The notes: generated by a model from the letters alone, not told the origin. DNA of 64,000 nt from Parelaphostrongylus tenuis (GCA_019055375.1 JAHQIW010007006.1:1-64000); one strand, 5' to 3'; counted from the stretch's first letter, positions 24,226-36,182 are shown. Made by a program: numbers and translations.

Positions 24226-24450
24226 ATATTTTTCTGCTATCGGATGTCCTACAGTGCCTAACGTCTAGTGACACCTGTGCCTTTATTCGGCATTTTAAAA
24301 CCCTGTGAAGATTGATACTTTATCAGTGGGGATAAAGATTAGTTCCAATTCGCTTCCGGAAAAGATATTGACGTGCATATTCAAAATGTACATTGGCCTA
24401 GGAGCATGATTCTGGTGTACATAGGTACTGATCAGAGCTGAATGCAGTTT
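24226..24450 (+). pseudogene. Pseudo-exon repeat, copy C
   Basis: Aligns directly with 26,345-26,560 and inverted with 62,300-62,500. Frame remnants at about 24,308-24,370 read like the conserved exon (YF, then FQ, then GKDIDV) with two in-frame stops and a lost donor (GTGCAT in place of GTAAGT). The block AAAATGTACATTGGCC is shared with copy A. Confidence 0.6.
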
Positions 24451-26184
24451 TACATTCTCGGATGATGATGATCAAATTCGATGCAGTTATTTGAACGGGG
24501 GTAATATAAATATGAAATTACTCGCAATCGGCTTGAAGTGAGTAACTTGGAGAATTTTTAGGCAGGTTTGCCCTAGTGTTTGATATTACTTATGATTTCT
24601 ATAGCAGTGTTTGGTTATGGAGAAATGTTTTCCACATCGTCGTAGGAAATGGTTCGAGTATCCTTGAAACATTCTCGGTAGCCTTTCACTTATTTATGAT
24701 GGTTCTTTCGAGCTTTCAACAATCTTCAAGTCAACATTTCCTTGGCTATGTCATGCACAATCAAAATTCCAGCGGAGGAACACCGAGGTCTCATGGAAAA
24801 TGGTAATGGCTTTACGTCATAATTCGTCTATATTATGGAGCAAGCCTACTTTTTGAGGACCTTTATGATGCGTTCTAACAACGGTGGCACGTTATTTTTT
24901 TTTTTTTGCTGCACGGAGATAATTGACTAGACATTACCTGCATATTTGGAAGATATAATTGTATTTAGTTTCTAAAAACTCTTCTCACAACAAGTGAGAA
25001 TGAAAGTCCGTTACACACAATGCGCTAATTTTTTTCAAAATTTGGCAATTTATTCTTCGTTTTGTAGGGAATTCTAGGTATCTTGTGTTTTGCTTTTAGA
25101 GGAGTTTCGCATGCTCAGGATTCTTATTTCCATTTTATACTGCCAAATAAACCCGCTAGAAAGCCAAAGCTTATGTATGAAATTATGTGGAGATGTAGGG
25201 GACATAGTGAAGTATCAGACTCATATGTCTTAGCTAGAATTTCCTTTAAAACGAAAACGCCCCAGATTTGATAACAGAAATCGCAGGGCGCATGTGAACC
25301 GCTAAACTGATACATTAACTGCACAACAACACACAGCCATTCACCCAAACTAGTCGACAAGGAGTGCGAGCCAAGCAAGACGTTTAATCCTTTCGGCTGC
25401 CATACCGCACCAAATAGTTCTCTCTAAAAACGAGCGCGGTGTCGGAATTGTCGAAATTTAAGCTATTGAATGATTAGTAACTGTCTATGGGAAAAGCTCA
25501 ATGTGATACGCAATTTATTCACTATGACAGCGCCGTGAGAACCCTATCTGAAAACCAACTGAGTTTTTAAAACCAACGAAATTCGAGCTTTCGAATAAGT
25601 ACTGAAGCCTAGTAGAAGATTTCTGCACAGCAAAATAATCGAAGGCTTTCCTATAACGAAAAAGTTTCAAAAGATGAAATGCTTTACTGTGAATCAACTA
25701 GTCTTTTTTGCGCACATCATCACGGTCCAGAATTTTTACCGTCCATTAACTTGTGATCGTCACTAAATTGTTTAAAAATTGGAGGAAAGTGGAACAATTC
25801 AAATGCATAAATAATCTTTTTTTGCTAATACAGGAAGTTGGGATGACTATCAATGACAGAGCTTGCAATGTTCACGGGTGCTGAGCATTCAAATTTCCTG
25901 ATTTTCGTATATTTACAGGGTTCGGTGGAGACTGAGTGGTGTTTGCGGCACACAAATACAAATTCGCTTGTCATTCACAGGTTTTCAAGCACTGTGCTCA
26001 GCCATCATAGGAAGAAAGCAAGGTTTATTAGTTTGTTCAATTTTGAGTTGGGCTTGTTGTGTGATTCTTCTTTCTGCCGTGACGTCATAGGTTGTCCTAT
26101 TACTTCCTTCATGCTACTTTTCTAATTTTTTTGAGAGTTACAAAAATTGCGTGATAGTTTAAATCCGTCAAATTTGGAGGTATA
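24451..26184. other. Unassigned span
   Basis: No recognisable features. Frames at 24,576-24,806 and 25,853-26,125 (+) are open but show no domain. A T9-10 run lies near 24,895. Confidence 0.35.
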
Positions 26185-26335
26185 CTTTATTGTCAGCATG
26201 TCAGGAAAGTTGTATAAAGATGTCTGCGAAAAAATGCGCAGTTGAACAATACCAAAGCCATGAAGCTTCAACTACTACTGCTTAATGAATTCGGTGTTCA
26301 ACACCCAAGTGCCAAACTTATGGACCTACTTAATA
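26185..26335 (+). mobile_element. Mariner-MITE solo right arm
   Basis: Carries AAAAATGCGCAGTTGAACAA and ends CAAGTGCCAAACTTATGGAC then CTACTTAA, the inverse of the family terminus. It is the counterpart of the arm at 24,006-24,218, and both abut the same pseudo-exon repeat. Confidence 0.7.
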
Positions 26336-26424
26336 CATATGACTTCTTAGGATAATTTTTTTGCTATCAGATGTCCTGTAATGCTTGACGACTAATAACA
26401 CTTATGCTTTTATTCTGCAGGTAG

Positions 26425-26499
26425 ACGCACTAGAAAGATTGGTACTTCGTCGTTGAGAGTGAAGATGAGTTCCAATCCGCTTTCAAAAAAGGTACTGCT
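26425..26499 (+). pseudogene. Broken 25-codon exon (D2 copy A)
   Basis: Bounded by a good acceptor (ATTCTGCAGGTAG) and a strong donor (GCT|GTAAGTATTT). The frame has one stop (TAG at codon 3, TGG in copy B) and otherwise reads KDWYFVVESEDEFQSAF. Copy B at 62,345-62,419 has exactly the same length with a different stop. Comparing copies suggests an ancestral frame with a core like DWYFVVGSEDEFQSAF. Protein family not recognised. Confidence 0.55.
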
Positions 26500-27144
26500 G
26501 TAAGTATTTCAAAAATGTACATTGGCCCGGGCGCATGACTTTAGTTTCCCTAGGTAAAAGTATAAATATCTTGCACACTTGAGCATTTCTCGCTCATTAA
26601 AGCTCTTCCGCTAAGCTTTCAAAAGCTGTTACATATCTCCATTTTCGACTATTCGACTATTCGACAGTATGAAACAAAATTTCATTTGACTCTTACAGGG
26701 TACAAAGCAAGCCATTTGGATAATATAATATACTGTCCTAATTCATTTGATCTGAACTATTGAATAAATACCAATATTGGGCTCTTAGTGAAATGTTCAC
26801 AAAAGTTCTTTCGATGATAAATTGAGTTATTCTAGCACAAGAGTTAATGAAAGTCGATTCACATAGGTTCACATAGCGAAAAAGATTCTGTGAGACGTGT
26901 CAATCAAAGTTGGAATTGACGCCTCTCGCATCTATGTCTCATGGCTCGTTTTCCAACAAGAAGTGAAACGTCAGCATTGTGTGACTGAACTCGCTCACAA
27001 AATGCGCTAATCAAAATCTGCGCTTTGATTTGTTATATAAGATGAAGACAAAGCGCAACATTATTTTCAAAAAAGCACCGCTGTTTCGGAATGTCAAATT
27101 GTCGAGTTTGATGAGGCATGAAAGTTTTTCCGATATTTTTCAAG

Positions 27145-27197
27145 TACGTGAAGAATGAACGAGCTCTCGGCATGCTAGCTGTTATGCTAGTGAACAG
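27145..27197 (+). pseudogene. Small candidate exon in D2 copy A
   Basis: Acceptor ATATTTTTCAAG, donor AACAG|GTAAGG. Reads YVKNERALGMLAVMLVN. The inverted partner near 61,560-61,610 reads AKNERTLNMFAVVLM but has lost both splice signals, so coding-type conservation is visible while the gene copy is decayed. Probably belongs with the exon at 26,425-26,499. The whole unit looks pseudogenised. Confidence 0.4.
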
Positions 27198-28116
27198 GTA
27201 AGGCAAAATCTTTTAGAAAAAAACACAAAGACTCACTTGGTAAGGCCAGAAATTTGAATTTTCAAAGCTGTGTCGAGAACTGACGTTTATATGACCCTTT
27301 TCAACATTTGGAAATATCAACAACAAGATTTTTTGTTCCTCATCACAGCGAATTTCGCTAAAAGTGTACGTGAAATAGTTTCAGTAAATTTCATCCATTT
27401 GTACTTGGAGAATCAATAGGTTTGAGTAGTACAAGTTGTCTTTAGTTGACTTGGGGTTACAAAATACCAGCAACCTTGTTCGCCAGTCACAGTCTCATGC
27501 GCAATTTTTGTCCAAAAGCATGCTTCACTGCCATCATGTTTTCTGTAAATAATTTAAGTTAAGCGTCTAAAGCGCAAGAGGTTCCTTGATGCTTATTTCG
27601 CTTTCAAAATTTCTCAAAGGGTGGGTGTTAAGGATGATGAATGCGACGAGGGTGAGTTTGTATCTACAGGGCAAGTTTGACAGAATATGTTGAATCAAGT
27701 GTCAGACAAGGTGTGCTTACTTGAGCTGTTATGTTAGTATAAGAATAATCATGCACAACAGCAGCTTGATGTGGGTGGAAGACAAGCGGCCGAGAGAGAC
27801 GACGAAAAGAGATCAATTTCTCGATAACGACGACTGTAAAGAAGTGAATGACGATAAGGTGAATATAATTTTCTCAAGATGTGATTTTTCTGTACACTGT
27901 GCTACCGTGTGTAGCTTAGGTTGTGTTATTCAATAATGAGAATGATGACGTTAAAGAAGAAGAAGGAGGGAGTCTGATCGAAGGTGATATAGAAAGCTAA
28001 AGTTTATGGATGCTTGTGATACCCAAGGTTCGTTGTAACATTTATCGTTAGGTTAATTTCAAAATGTTCGCGATATTGATGATGATCCAAAATTGTTGTA
28101 GGGATTGAGATGATTT

Positions 28117-28220
28117 AAAATTTGACATCCATGATGCATCGAATTTGGAGGAGCCATCAGACGGCGCGAGACAAGCAGTCGGCAGAGAGATGGTGCAGCG
28201 AGATAAGGAAGGAAGTTGCA
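28117..28220 (+). other. 104-bp ultra-conserved island, D2 copy A
   Basis: Identical to the reverse complement of 58,879-58,982 except for one base (the T in GATGGTGCAG), while flanks differ by many substitutions and indels. One + frame is open across it and reads DIHDASNLEEPSDGARQ then EMVQRDKEGS. On the opposite strand a second frame is also open (LAAPSLCRLLVSRRLM). Upstream AG (TTGTTGTAG) could be an acceptor, but in this copy that frame meets a TGA just before the island. Exon, structured RNA or conversion tract are all possible. Confidence 0.6.
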
Positions 28221-28732
28221 ATCAAACAGATATGCTTTAAATGAATCGCCGTTTTCTCGTACACATACGTGTAAATACAGATGCAAACATATATGCATGT
28301 ATAATCATGTACACATCATATATCATGTACACATGTGAAGCCTAGGTTGCGAATTAATGAGCATCTTTTTGTCAATCACTTGCTTAACGTACACACTTAG
28401 TATTCCAAATATCAAATTTTCTGTGAAGTAATTAAACCGTTTCATGCTTGAGAAAGGCCAGAGAGTCCGAAAATTGACTACTGACGTATTGGAAAAATGT
28501 CACTGTTAAAAATCCTTGTTTACTCACTAGAAAAAACAGTTTATTTATTGTGCTGCTTTCCATGTAACGTGCCAATTAATGTCCCTTATGACGCCTTCGT
28601 GACGTTGGTTTTGGATGATGTCTTAATTCAGCAATTCTTATTTTTTCCGTCCTTTATGACTCTATTCATACGCAATTCATTTTTTCTCTTGTGTAGGTTC
28701 TTTAATTATTTTCTTTATGCGATATGAGTAGA

Positions 28733-29032
28733 GCGCATGTGGCGCAATGGTCAGAGGTGGTTTGCGTGGCACACGAGGTTTATGTTTCTATCTCGCGCTC
28801 ATAGCTCACTTAGCCAACCATCCCTCTGGAGTCGGTAGATTGGTACCAGACTAGCCTCAGACTTGTCTGAAAGAATAAGCGCACTGACTCGGTTTAGCGG
28901 GAGCTCACCGCGAGTAATTGTAAAGGCCAAATATGCAATCAGTCACCTCAGAGGAAGTTGGAAAATGAAGACGAATGCATGACGCATCCCTCAGGAGTTG
29001 ATCAACGCCGACGACTTCATCCTTCTATCTTT
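28733..29032 (+). mobile_element. tRNA-headed SINE, copy 4, with target-site duplication
   Basis: Head AGAGCGCATGTGGCGCAATG, box B region TTTCTATCTCGCGCTC, body with TCACCGCGAGTAATTGTAAA, and tail GACGAATGCATGACGCATCC. Flanking direct repeats TTATGCGATATGAGT (28,718-28,732) and TTATACGATATGAGT (29,032-29,046) mark a target-site duplication. The 5' part is also present at the matching place in D2 copy B, so insertion preceded the duplication. Confidence 0.85.
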
Positions 29033-29046
29033 TATACGATATGAGT

Positions 29047-30417
29047 GAGCTGTTAATTCAATCAAATGTTCCATTTCCTTACATCGCTTGCTTCATGGTT
29101 TATTAGGGCATAACTATTTGTGTAATTGTGTTCCGCCTTCACAATTAATCGACTGTCATTGGTTTTGTTTATAAGAACTTTGGTTTACTGATTTTTTTTA
29201 ATAGATTTGAAAAGCGTGCTAAGAAACCGCCGTTTATAGTCAGTCGCTTGGGAAACTAAAAGGGAAAGAAAAAAGGATCTGTTAATATTCAACAAGAGCA
29301 TATAATAATTTATTGACAGGAAGTGGGAGCGAACGACTGCGCGAAAATATCCCTTGGAAAAGGAGTTGAAGACGGAAATGATCAAAAAGAGGAAAGTATA
29401 AACATTCAACATTGGCAGGAGTACGCGATCACGGTTACAGGAGGGAGGTGAGATTGCAGTTGGATTGAAGAGCATAGAAGGTATATATAATCGATGATTC
29501 TAAAATAAGATTGAGCATAGAAAAATGTCTGTTGTATAACGGCAAGGAATGTGAATAATTGAAGAGAAGGGTTTTATCATGTCATGTGGAACATTATGAT
29601 AAGCCCTTTTTCAACTTTTGTTTGGATACAGTTATACCTGTTTGCCCGAATTGTGTGGTTCATTATGCTCTCTTTCGGTTCAAGTACAAAATATACATGG
29701 TAAGTTTCTTCTGGTTTTCCTGCTCGGCAAAGAGCCTTCTTTAAGTAGTTCTGAATCATGAGAAAACTTTTGTACCTCCAATCACTATGGTGTTTTCTTC
29801 ACTAAGTTAAGGAAAAATCGTGTGAAAGTCTCATCACTACAAGCTGGGCCACCTCTCCAGTCATGGGTTTCTTACAAATGTATCTGGGTTTTATAGGGCG
29901 CAATATTAAGAATTTGCTATTAATTACTGAATTTGCTGTCATCGAAAATTTACCCTTTGATTTCCACCTCCTCACGGGAGGCAGCAAAAAACTACGTTAT
30001 AGGAAAAGTGAAAATGGTCGCAATCACAGAAAAACTTGAAGTGTTTTGGCAGCAAACGCTTTTTCAGAATGCAAGGCGTAGAAGCGCGCAATTGGTTTTT
30101 TACGAGGTGGTTCATCACTAGTAAAATCGACACAAAAGTAAGAATGTTTTTTTTGCTGAACATATTGGGTCCACGTCTGGGAAGCGAGCTACGTGGTTCT
30201 TTTGCGAGGTTATTTAGATGTTTTACAGGTCGAACAAAGATACGGGGTGCAGGTATTGAAGGCACATTGCAGAACGCGTGGTTCATAGTTCAACTTCGCA
30301 TTTCGCGTTCATCGGGTTTTTCATTTTTTCGGATTGTAACTTCAAAATGAATCTGTTTAGAGCAATTACAGCAGCGACTTGATAAATTATGACCGCCGCA
30401 AGCCATTACAAGTATAG
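29047..30417. other. Mostly unassigned; one possible exon
   Basis: 29,631-29,699 lies between an acceptor (TTTGGATACAG) and a strong donor (ACATG|GTAAGTTTC). It is open and hydrophobic (LFARIVWFIMLSFG) but isolated. 30,036-30,350 (+) and 29,972-30,286 (-) are mutually antisense open frames without recognisable domains. No repeats assigned. Confidence 0.3.
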
Positions 30418-30727
30418 TGACACCTTTATTTCGAATGCTTTGTTTAGACCACGACCAAATTTCAATATATCCTTTCATTATTATTTGAGTCTACTTGTCA
30501 TGTGGTCTGATAGAGTAGAGGGCATAGAGTGTAAAGCGTACGTCGTCGATGACTCTCTATAAGGAGTGTAAGGCTCCCGAGAGAATTGGCTATAAAAAGA
30601 TTGAAAGACGACGGGTTCTGCCCGGCTGACGAGTCTGCAAGGATGAAACACGTGTATCGGGCTGTACAAGAGCCCTTACCAGATCACATAACAAGTTGGC
30701 TCAAATAATAATGAAAGGATATATTAC
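30418..30727. mobile_element. Foldback MITE family 'T', copy 3
   Basis: Near-perfect terminal inversion: ATATCCTTTCATTATTATTT at about 30,468-30,487 and its exact inverse at about 30,704-30,724. The interior carries GACGACGGGTTCTGCCCGGC, GAAACACGTGTATCGGGC and CAAGAGCCCTTACCAGATCA, the inverse order of the copy at 6,225. The left flank from 30,418 (ACACCTTTATTTCG) matches the outer end of other copies. Non-coding. Confidence 0.8.
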
Positions 30728-31686
30728 AAGTATAAATTGTGCAATCGCACCTCTAGAGACTTCTGAAAAACAAATGCATTGTCTCCAGGTGCATCATCCT
30801 TTTTCCTCTGAATACTGACTGTTTTCGTAATTGACGCTCCACTTCTTCGAAGTTTCCACAGATAGCGAACAAGTTTAAGGGCTGCCAGTGGAGCCGCGAT
30901 TAATCATTTTCTCAATGAAACTGTCGCTAGCATTACGACCTATCGCCTCAAGAACATAATGTCGGCCAGGTAAAGGTTATGCAAATCTGAAAATTCAGTG
31001 AAAGACGAATAAAGACACTCTAGGATTGGTAGCTGTGTTAAGGTTTGTATTGTTTTTATTGTATTCCCACTCTGTTTTACTCTTAGCTGGTGGTCGATTA
31101 AACATTCGATATCCTTCGCATAGTGAGAGGACCACTCTTGATGGAGGGGTTAAGATGTAGGGGGTTCAGTGTGCACTAAATACAATTGTATCAGAATATA
31201 TCAGCAACATGGATGAGATCTCTTTGAAAGCATTCGGCGTTGAACGCGATATGTCAAATGTACTATATTTTAATAATATTGGAACTTTCACCTGATACGA
31301 TAATGGGGTAAGCACTTATAGAAGGCCTCTCGTATGAGTACAATCTAAAATCATTCCTCGTCTGAGATCAAACGCCATGCATATCACACATCATTTTTTG
31401 ATGCATATTTAAAACACCATATTGCTGCTGAAAATAGTCAATTGAAAAGTTCATAAAGGTTGAAAGTTCTACCCTGCATTCGGCATTGATGCAAAATTTT
31501 CTCGAGGGTACAATATTTTTTGAAACTTACTTACTATTGTGTAGCGAATAAGCAGTCTTTAAATTTGCGACATTCTATGTTCCACCAAACCTCTTATTAT
31601 CAAAAATCTACCTTTTATTTTCGACAAAGCCCTGCTCTGGTGTGATTATTCGTGGATGTGTCTTGTTGTTCATAAAATCACCGTGA
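30728..31686. other. Unassigned span
   Basis: No gene, repeat pair or exon that I can support. Confidence 0.35.
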
Positions 31687-32626
31687 AGGTCCTCTCATAA
31701 CTTTGGCACTAGAATATTGAACACCAAATAAAGTAATCAGAAGAAGATGAATTTGCTTTAACATTGCTTAATGTATGCGCCATTTCCCCGAACACATTTC
31801 GACCATCTCCCAGGCAAAAATTCAATACTGCACTTATCGAACTCGTCATCCTTGAAATCAAAGGAAGTTGCCCGTTCTCGACGTAAATGATTATTTTCTC
31901 AAAACTTGTATTGCTCAGGATTTGCTCAGGCGACATAAGAGGTGAATGCCAACAGGACAAGTCAAAACTGTACGGCAAATCCAGCAGCTCTCATCTCAGT
32001 TCGCTCAACTTCCTGTCTGTCAATGTGGCGACATGCAACCTTGCATTTTCGTAAAACCGTATGAAATTTCGGCGGCGTCGACGTGACAGAGCCCGGTTGC
32101 AGCGCTCCAGGTGCTCATAGTTGCGCTTGGCATTGATCGTCTCTCCGGCTGGCAGCAAGTACCTGTGAATCGGCGCGATCCAGCTCCGAAGGATGTGAGC
32201 ATAACTTTTGGCGTGAATCCATTTGGACGTGAAGCTGGATTCCACTTGGTCTGATGACAACCATTAATGCAGATGACGTTGACTCGGTAAAGAACCGAAA
32301 CGATGCTCGCCTGGACATAAGTCTCCAAGCCTGTGAATGGTTGATGTTCTCGAAGACGGTCTGTGCATCTGTTCCAATTCGTACTGGTAAATCAGCGAAT
32401 TGCAATAAAGGCTTGTTTGTGATGCTGCAGGTATGGGCAAATTTGATACCAAAAGCGACATCAGAAGATTCTGCGCAAGGAGGTTCTGTTTTTTGCCTGG
32501 AGATGTTAGATGTATGTTCAGGCTGGTGGCGCATTTTCTGACTAATGTTGTCTAGCAATTTTAATAACCCCAGATTAATAAATTTGGTGTTCATTGCTCA
32601 AGTGTTAAAACTTATAAGAAGACCTA
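31687..32626 (-). pseudogene. Mariner transposon with degenerate transposase
   Basis: Ends are inverted: AAGGTCCTCTCATAACTTTG at left, and CTTATAAGAAGACCTAA at right, which inverts to TTAGGTCTTCTTATAAG. The minus strand holds transposase pieces in three frames: CINGCHQTKWNPASRP, then LLPAGETINAKRNYEHLERC, then FYENARLHVATLTDRKLSEL (the catalytic-core NARPHV region) and LPGRWSKCVRGNGAYI near the C-terminus. Frameshifts and stops abound, and about 300 bp are missing compared with the ~1.25-kb family norm. Its termini match those of the foldback MITEs in the window, making it a relative of their source. Confidence 0.85.
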
Positions 32627-32771
32627 ATACAATATTAGTTGTATTTTTCGAAAATAAATCAAATGGATTTGCTCCAATCAGATAGGTCTATTTCAAGCTG
32701 AAATATTCCACCTTGACGTATGTTGACCGTCAGTTTCTGAACAACCATTTATAAGAAAATACCCTGAAAAA

Positions 32772-33735
32772 ATACGATCTGTACCTACAACGCAAAAACC
32801 CTTGCTCACGAATCCGCTGTAGAAGATCTATTGATTCAAGCAAGGAGAATAAGGTAGGACGCAATTGGCCTTGTTGCCCTTTTCACACTGTCTGTGACAT
32901 CGGAAAAGGACTTTTTCTAGAAATATGCGATAGCAGAGGTGTCGGCAGCGTTGGCATCCTTGTGGAATTTAATTTGACCGTGAACATCGGTTCATTCGAA
33001 CAACTAACAACCGGTATCGGACGATTGCGGTTGAAACGATGCTGATCAATGCTCGCTTTGACCATCTTCGTTGCATGCCCGCTAACATAAAGTTATGACC
33101 ATTCTTAAATACAATTTCTAATTACAAGATTTTGCTTCAGTTTAGGAATTCTCACCATCATCACGACTTCGAATCTCACATAGAGACCCAGGGACTAGAA
33201 CGGAATGAACAGGGTGAGAGGCTATCTGAGTTTATCATGACGACGCAAACCATCCATGGTAACCCGCAATTCCAAAAGCCTCTTTCTCAGCGATGGACAT
33301 GGGAGTCTCCCAATGGAGAGTACCATAACGAAATAGATCATATCTTAGTAAATCGAAGGTTTTGCCTGACCGATGTCGCCGTTGTTCCTAAGTTCTACAC
33401 GGGATCGGACCATCGCCTCCTTCGCGCAACGCTCCGATTTTCGAGGAGAGGAGAGAAAGCCGCTAAATTCAAACAGCGAAGTCCCAGAACTACCAGAAAC
33501 TGGAATGTATTCAAATCATGAGTCGGCTCTTGGGAAGATACCGTTGTCGAGAACATCGACAAAGAATACGATCGACTCGTTGAATATCTTCACGTTAGCG
33601 CTATGGAATCCGAGAGTCTTAAGGTTACGAAGAGACGCTTGTCTTTGCAGACACTCGAGCTGATACATCAACGTGGAATCGCACGAGCTGCAGGCAACCG
33701 AAACCTTACGTCCGAACTTGCGAAACGACTAAGTC
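32772..33735 (+). mobile_element. RTE LINE, endonuclease-linker fragment
   Basis: Starts within the ORF N-terminus (ICTYNAKTLAHESAVEDLLI at 32,779), decays through 33,075, and resumes at 33,140-33,530 with the endonuclease C-terminal half: GERLSEFIMTTQTIHGNPQF, NEIDHILVNRRFCLTDVAVV and the catalytic GSDHRLLRATLRF. The linker (LQTLELIHQRGIARAAGNRN) ends near 33,735, so the reverse transcriptase is missing. Multiple frame breaks. Confidence 0.88.
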
Positions 33736-36054
33736 TTCCATTTACTCAACCCCAAAAATGTCATTATCTTTTCTCAATCAATGTGCTTCAACAGATAAAG
33801 TCTTTGGCTTATAGAAAATTTCTTGCCATTATTATTTTTATGCAAGAAGTAATCTTCCTTAGTAATGAAATCTTTTTATTTGTTTTCGAGTCGAATTTAC
33901 GTTGCCTTCTAATAAATTAGTTGTTGAGAATTTTTGACACAAGAGTAGTAATCTCCAATACTGATGACGGAAAACAAACCACTAGCTTTTGCTAGATGAA
34001 ACTCCGCTTGCCTAATCGCTTTTCTGTTCTGAGCATCCGCAGTTACAATGGTTGAGCTGTCTGTTCTGGCATTAATTTCAACGTTCCTAAAAGCTATGCA
34101 TTTGAGTTCTTTTCGATAACGGTATCATAATAAGAATACCAACCTTGAGCAAATCAATTTTTAGTCGCAGAATTGTCCGGTCATCATGTTACTGGACAGG
34201 CAGTGATATATTACTCATGGATGATGTGAATTCACTTGATGCGCGCTGTAGCGCGCTCGTCGACGACATCTCTATGTAAGGGACTCTCCCTCAAGAGGGA
34301 TCGGCACAAACGATGGCCACTCTGCAACCGACGAGGCCGCAAGGCCCGTAATACATGTTTTGCACTGCGTAAGTGCTCATGTTTTTGTCAGGATGTGTTA
34401 ATTTTAAGCGTAATTTAAAAAAGAAATGAATTTAAAGATGTTGAAAGTGCTCGGTATCTTAAGAACGAGAGAAAGGGTCCGCGGTTCTGACAGTCTAAAG
34501 ACTATAACAAACTCATAAGTGACCTTTGCGGCTTCTTTCATCGCCGCTGTCGCTCTTTCCGGGAAGAAGGCGTACGATTTTTGCAGAGAAATGGTGGCAT
34601 GTCAGTAATCTTTAGGGTTGTATCATTGATTATTTGATACTTCAAATAAATAACAGTTGAATCAGCAGTAGCCGAGATGATAAAGGAATATATACTATAG
34701 GTACATATCTATGCTCAGCTTACGTTATGACGGACGCTTCAATTGCATTCAGATCTGTCTTTTAACCCTTTAAGCGTGTACAGAAACTTTTTATGCCTTT
34801 CATAGAACGTTTTTGGCTTCACAAACCAGCCTTCCTATTACGTTGTAACAACAAAAATAATAACATGTCTCGCATTCAGTTTGCTTTGTTCGCACGACTA
34901 AGGGCCATGGATTATTGTTTACTAGGCTGTATTAATGATCATTCAAAGCCCAGTTGCGGGAAATTCGAAAACCTAATATGGTCTTTAGAAAGTTTTCACA
35001 GTGAGCTGTAAGGGCAAAAATAAAATCACGTTCAACCTTTGAGTTCTCTGCACGCATAACTATTACGTACGTAATAAGATATGTGACTGTAGAGTGTTCT
35101 CCATCTGCTCCATCTAGAATTCTGCTCCATCAATGTATCGCAGAAGACTTAGAGTTTTTCTCGGAGCAAGAAAAAAGTTTTTATCAATTGACAAAAAATC
35201 CCACACCGCTTGACGCACACGATACTGACTAGGCAGCTGTCCGCAAAGGGTTGATTTGAAGAGGAAGTGTCGCATTACATCACTTTACCCACCATTCCTT
35301 CTGTGCTACGTATTTCAGTCCTTCCAGTTATCTATTTTTCTCCGATGCTGTTCGTATCCTCAGGTGAAGATGTTGTACCACTTTTCTTCCGGCGCCGTAT
35401 GTATTCCCGCTGAATACATATTGCAGCTTCGTCTTGAAAAGTGACGGTGGAAGACCTTTTTTTATAGTCTGAAAAATATAATAAATCATAAACTATAAAT
35501 GGGAATTTTGATGAAAGTGACAAACCAATGCACAGTTTGGGTATACGAAACAAAGCTTGATAAGGAAGTTCGATTATTTGGTCGTTACACTTGGGTGTAG
35601 CTGGATAATATACGTATGTTCCTTAATGTTTCAGCCTACACAACACTGATTTCCACATAGCAATGAAATAAGGCATGTTATATAATTCTAGAGAGTTTCG
35701 AACTATGGAAGTGCACTATAATAGTGGATTGTCACGAATTATCAATGAAATGGCATCGTATGCATTGTGCAGTTTCATTTTCGGCAAGCTATCCTCTCTT
35801 TCCAATTTTACTATGGCCATTACAAGCAGTGTGCAAGCTGAAAGAATATAAAAGCTTGAAGATTTGTACCGCAACATTCTCTTCACGCATTATTACGACT
35901 GACTGATTAGCAAAAACAGTATAACTACGTAGTAGACGAGCATTCATTCTCCCCAAAAAAAAAAGATTTCTGCGCACAAAATAAACATGTCGTGATACGT
36001 AGAAGATTGTGAAAAATGAAATTGTAAAAAGAATGGAAGCATCTTCGGACTGAA
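33736..36054. other. 2.3-kb unassigned span
   Basis: 34,230-34,370 is GC-richer and includes CTCCCTCAAGAGGGATCGGC, faintly like the palindrome at RTE 5' ends, but no further RTE sequence follows. The rest is AT-rich, with short frames only. Confidence 0.35.
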
Positions 36055-36182
36055 GGAAAAAGCCTTATTCCTTCCTTTTTGAGTGCTTTCCTGAGATCAC
36101 GCTAAAACTCAACATATCTCGTAATTAATATTTGAGCCAACATGTCATGTGGTGTGTTAAATGGACTGACTTACGGAACCCT
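36055..36182 (+). mobile_element. MITE family 'T', left-end fragment
   Basis: Contains TTTGAGCCAACATGTCATGT then GGTGTGTTAAATGGACTGAC, preceded by the outer end (TCACGCTAAAACTCAACATA). A CT/T-rich tract begins at 36,205. Only the left portion is present. Confidence 0.65.

Larger units (their letters stand above)
26336..28870 (+). repeat. Inverted segmental duplication D2, copy A
   Basis: Collinear with the reverse complement of 58,220-62,510. Anchors include TATCAGATGTCCT at 26,363, the pseudo-exon at 26,425, GAAACTATTTCACGTACACT (inverse of 27,365), AATACCAGCAAC at 27,463, GGAGGGAGTCT at 27,965, the near-identical island at 28,117-28,220, and the 5' part of a SINE at 28,733. The B copy has about 1.9 kb extra (59,250-61,140) that A lacks. 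Divergence is moderate with many indels, except in the island. Confidence 0.85.

Noticed and set aside
30036..30350. 104-codon frames on both strands
   Set aside because: Antisense pair without recognisable motifs. An acceptor-like AG at 30,070 lacks a matching donor.
32115..32594. 159-codon minus frame
   Set aside because: Lies wholly inside the mariner pseudogene. It joins out-of-frame transposase pieces and is not a separate gene.
33961..33967. CTGATGA followed by GGAAAAC
   Set aside because: There is no room for stem II between core and GAAA, and no stem I complement.
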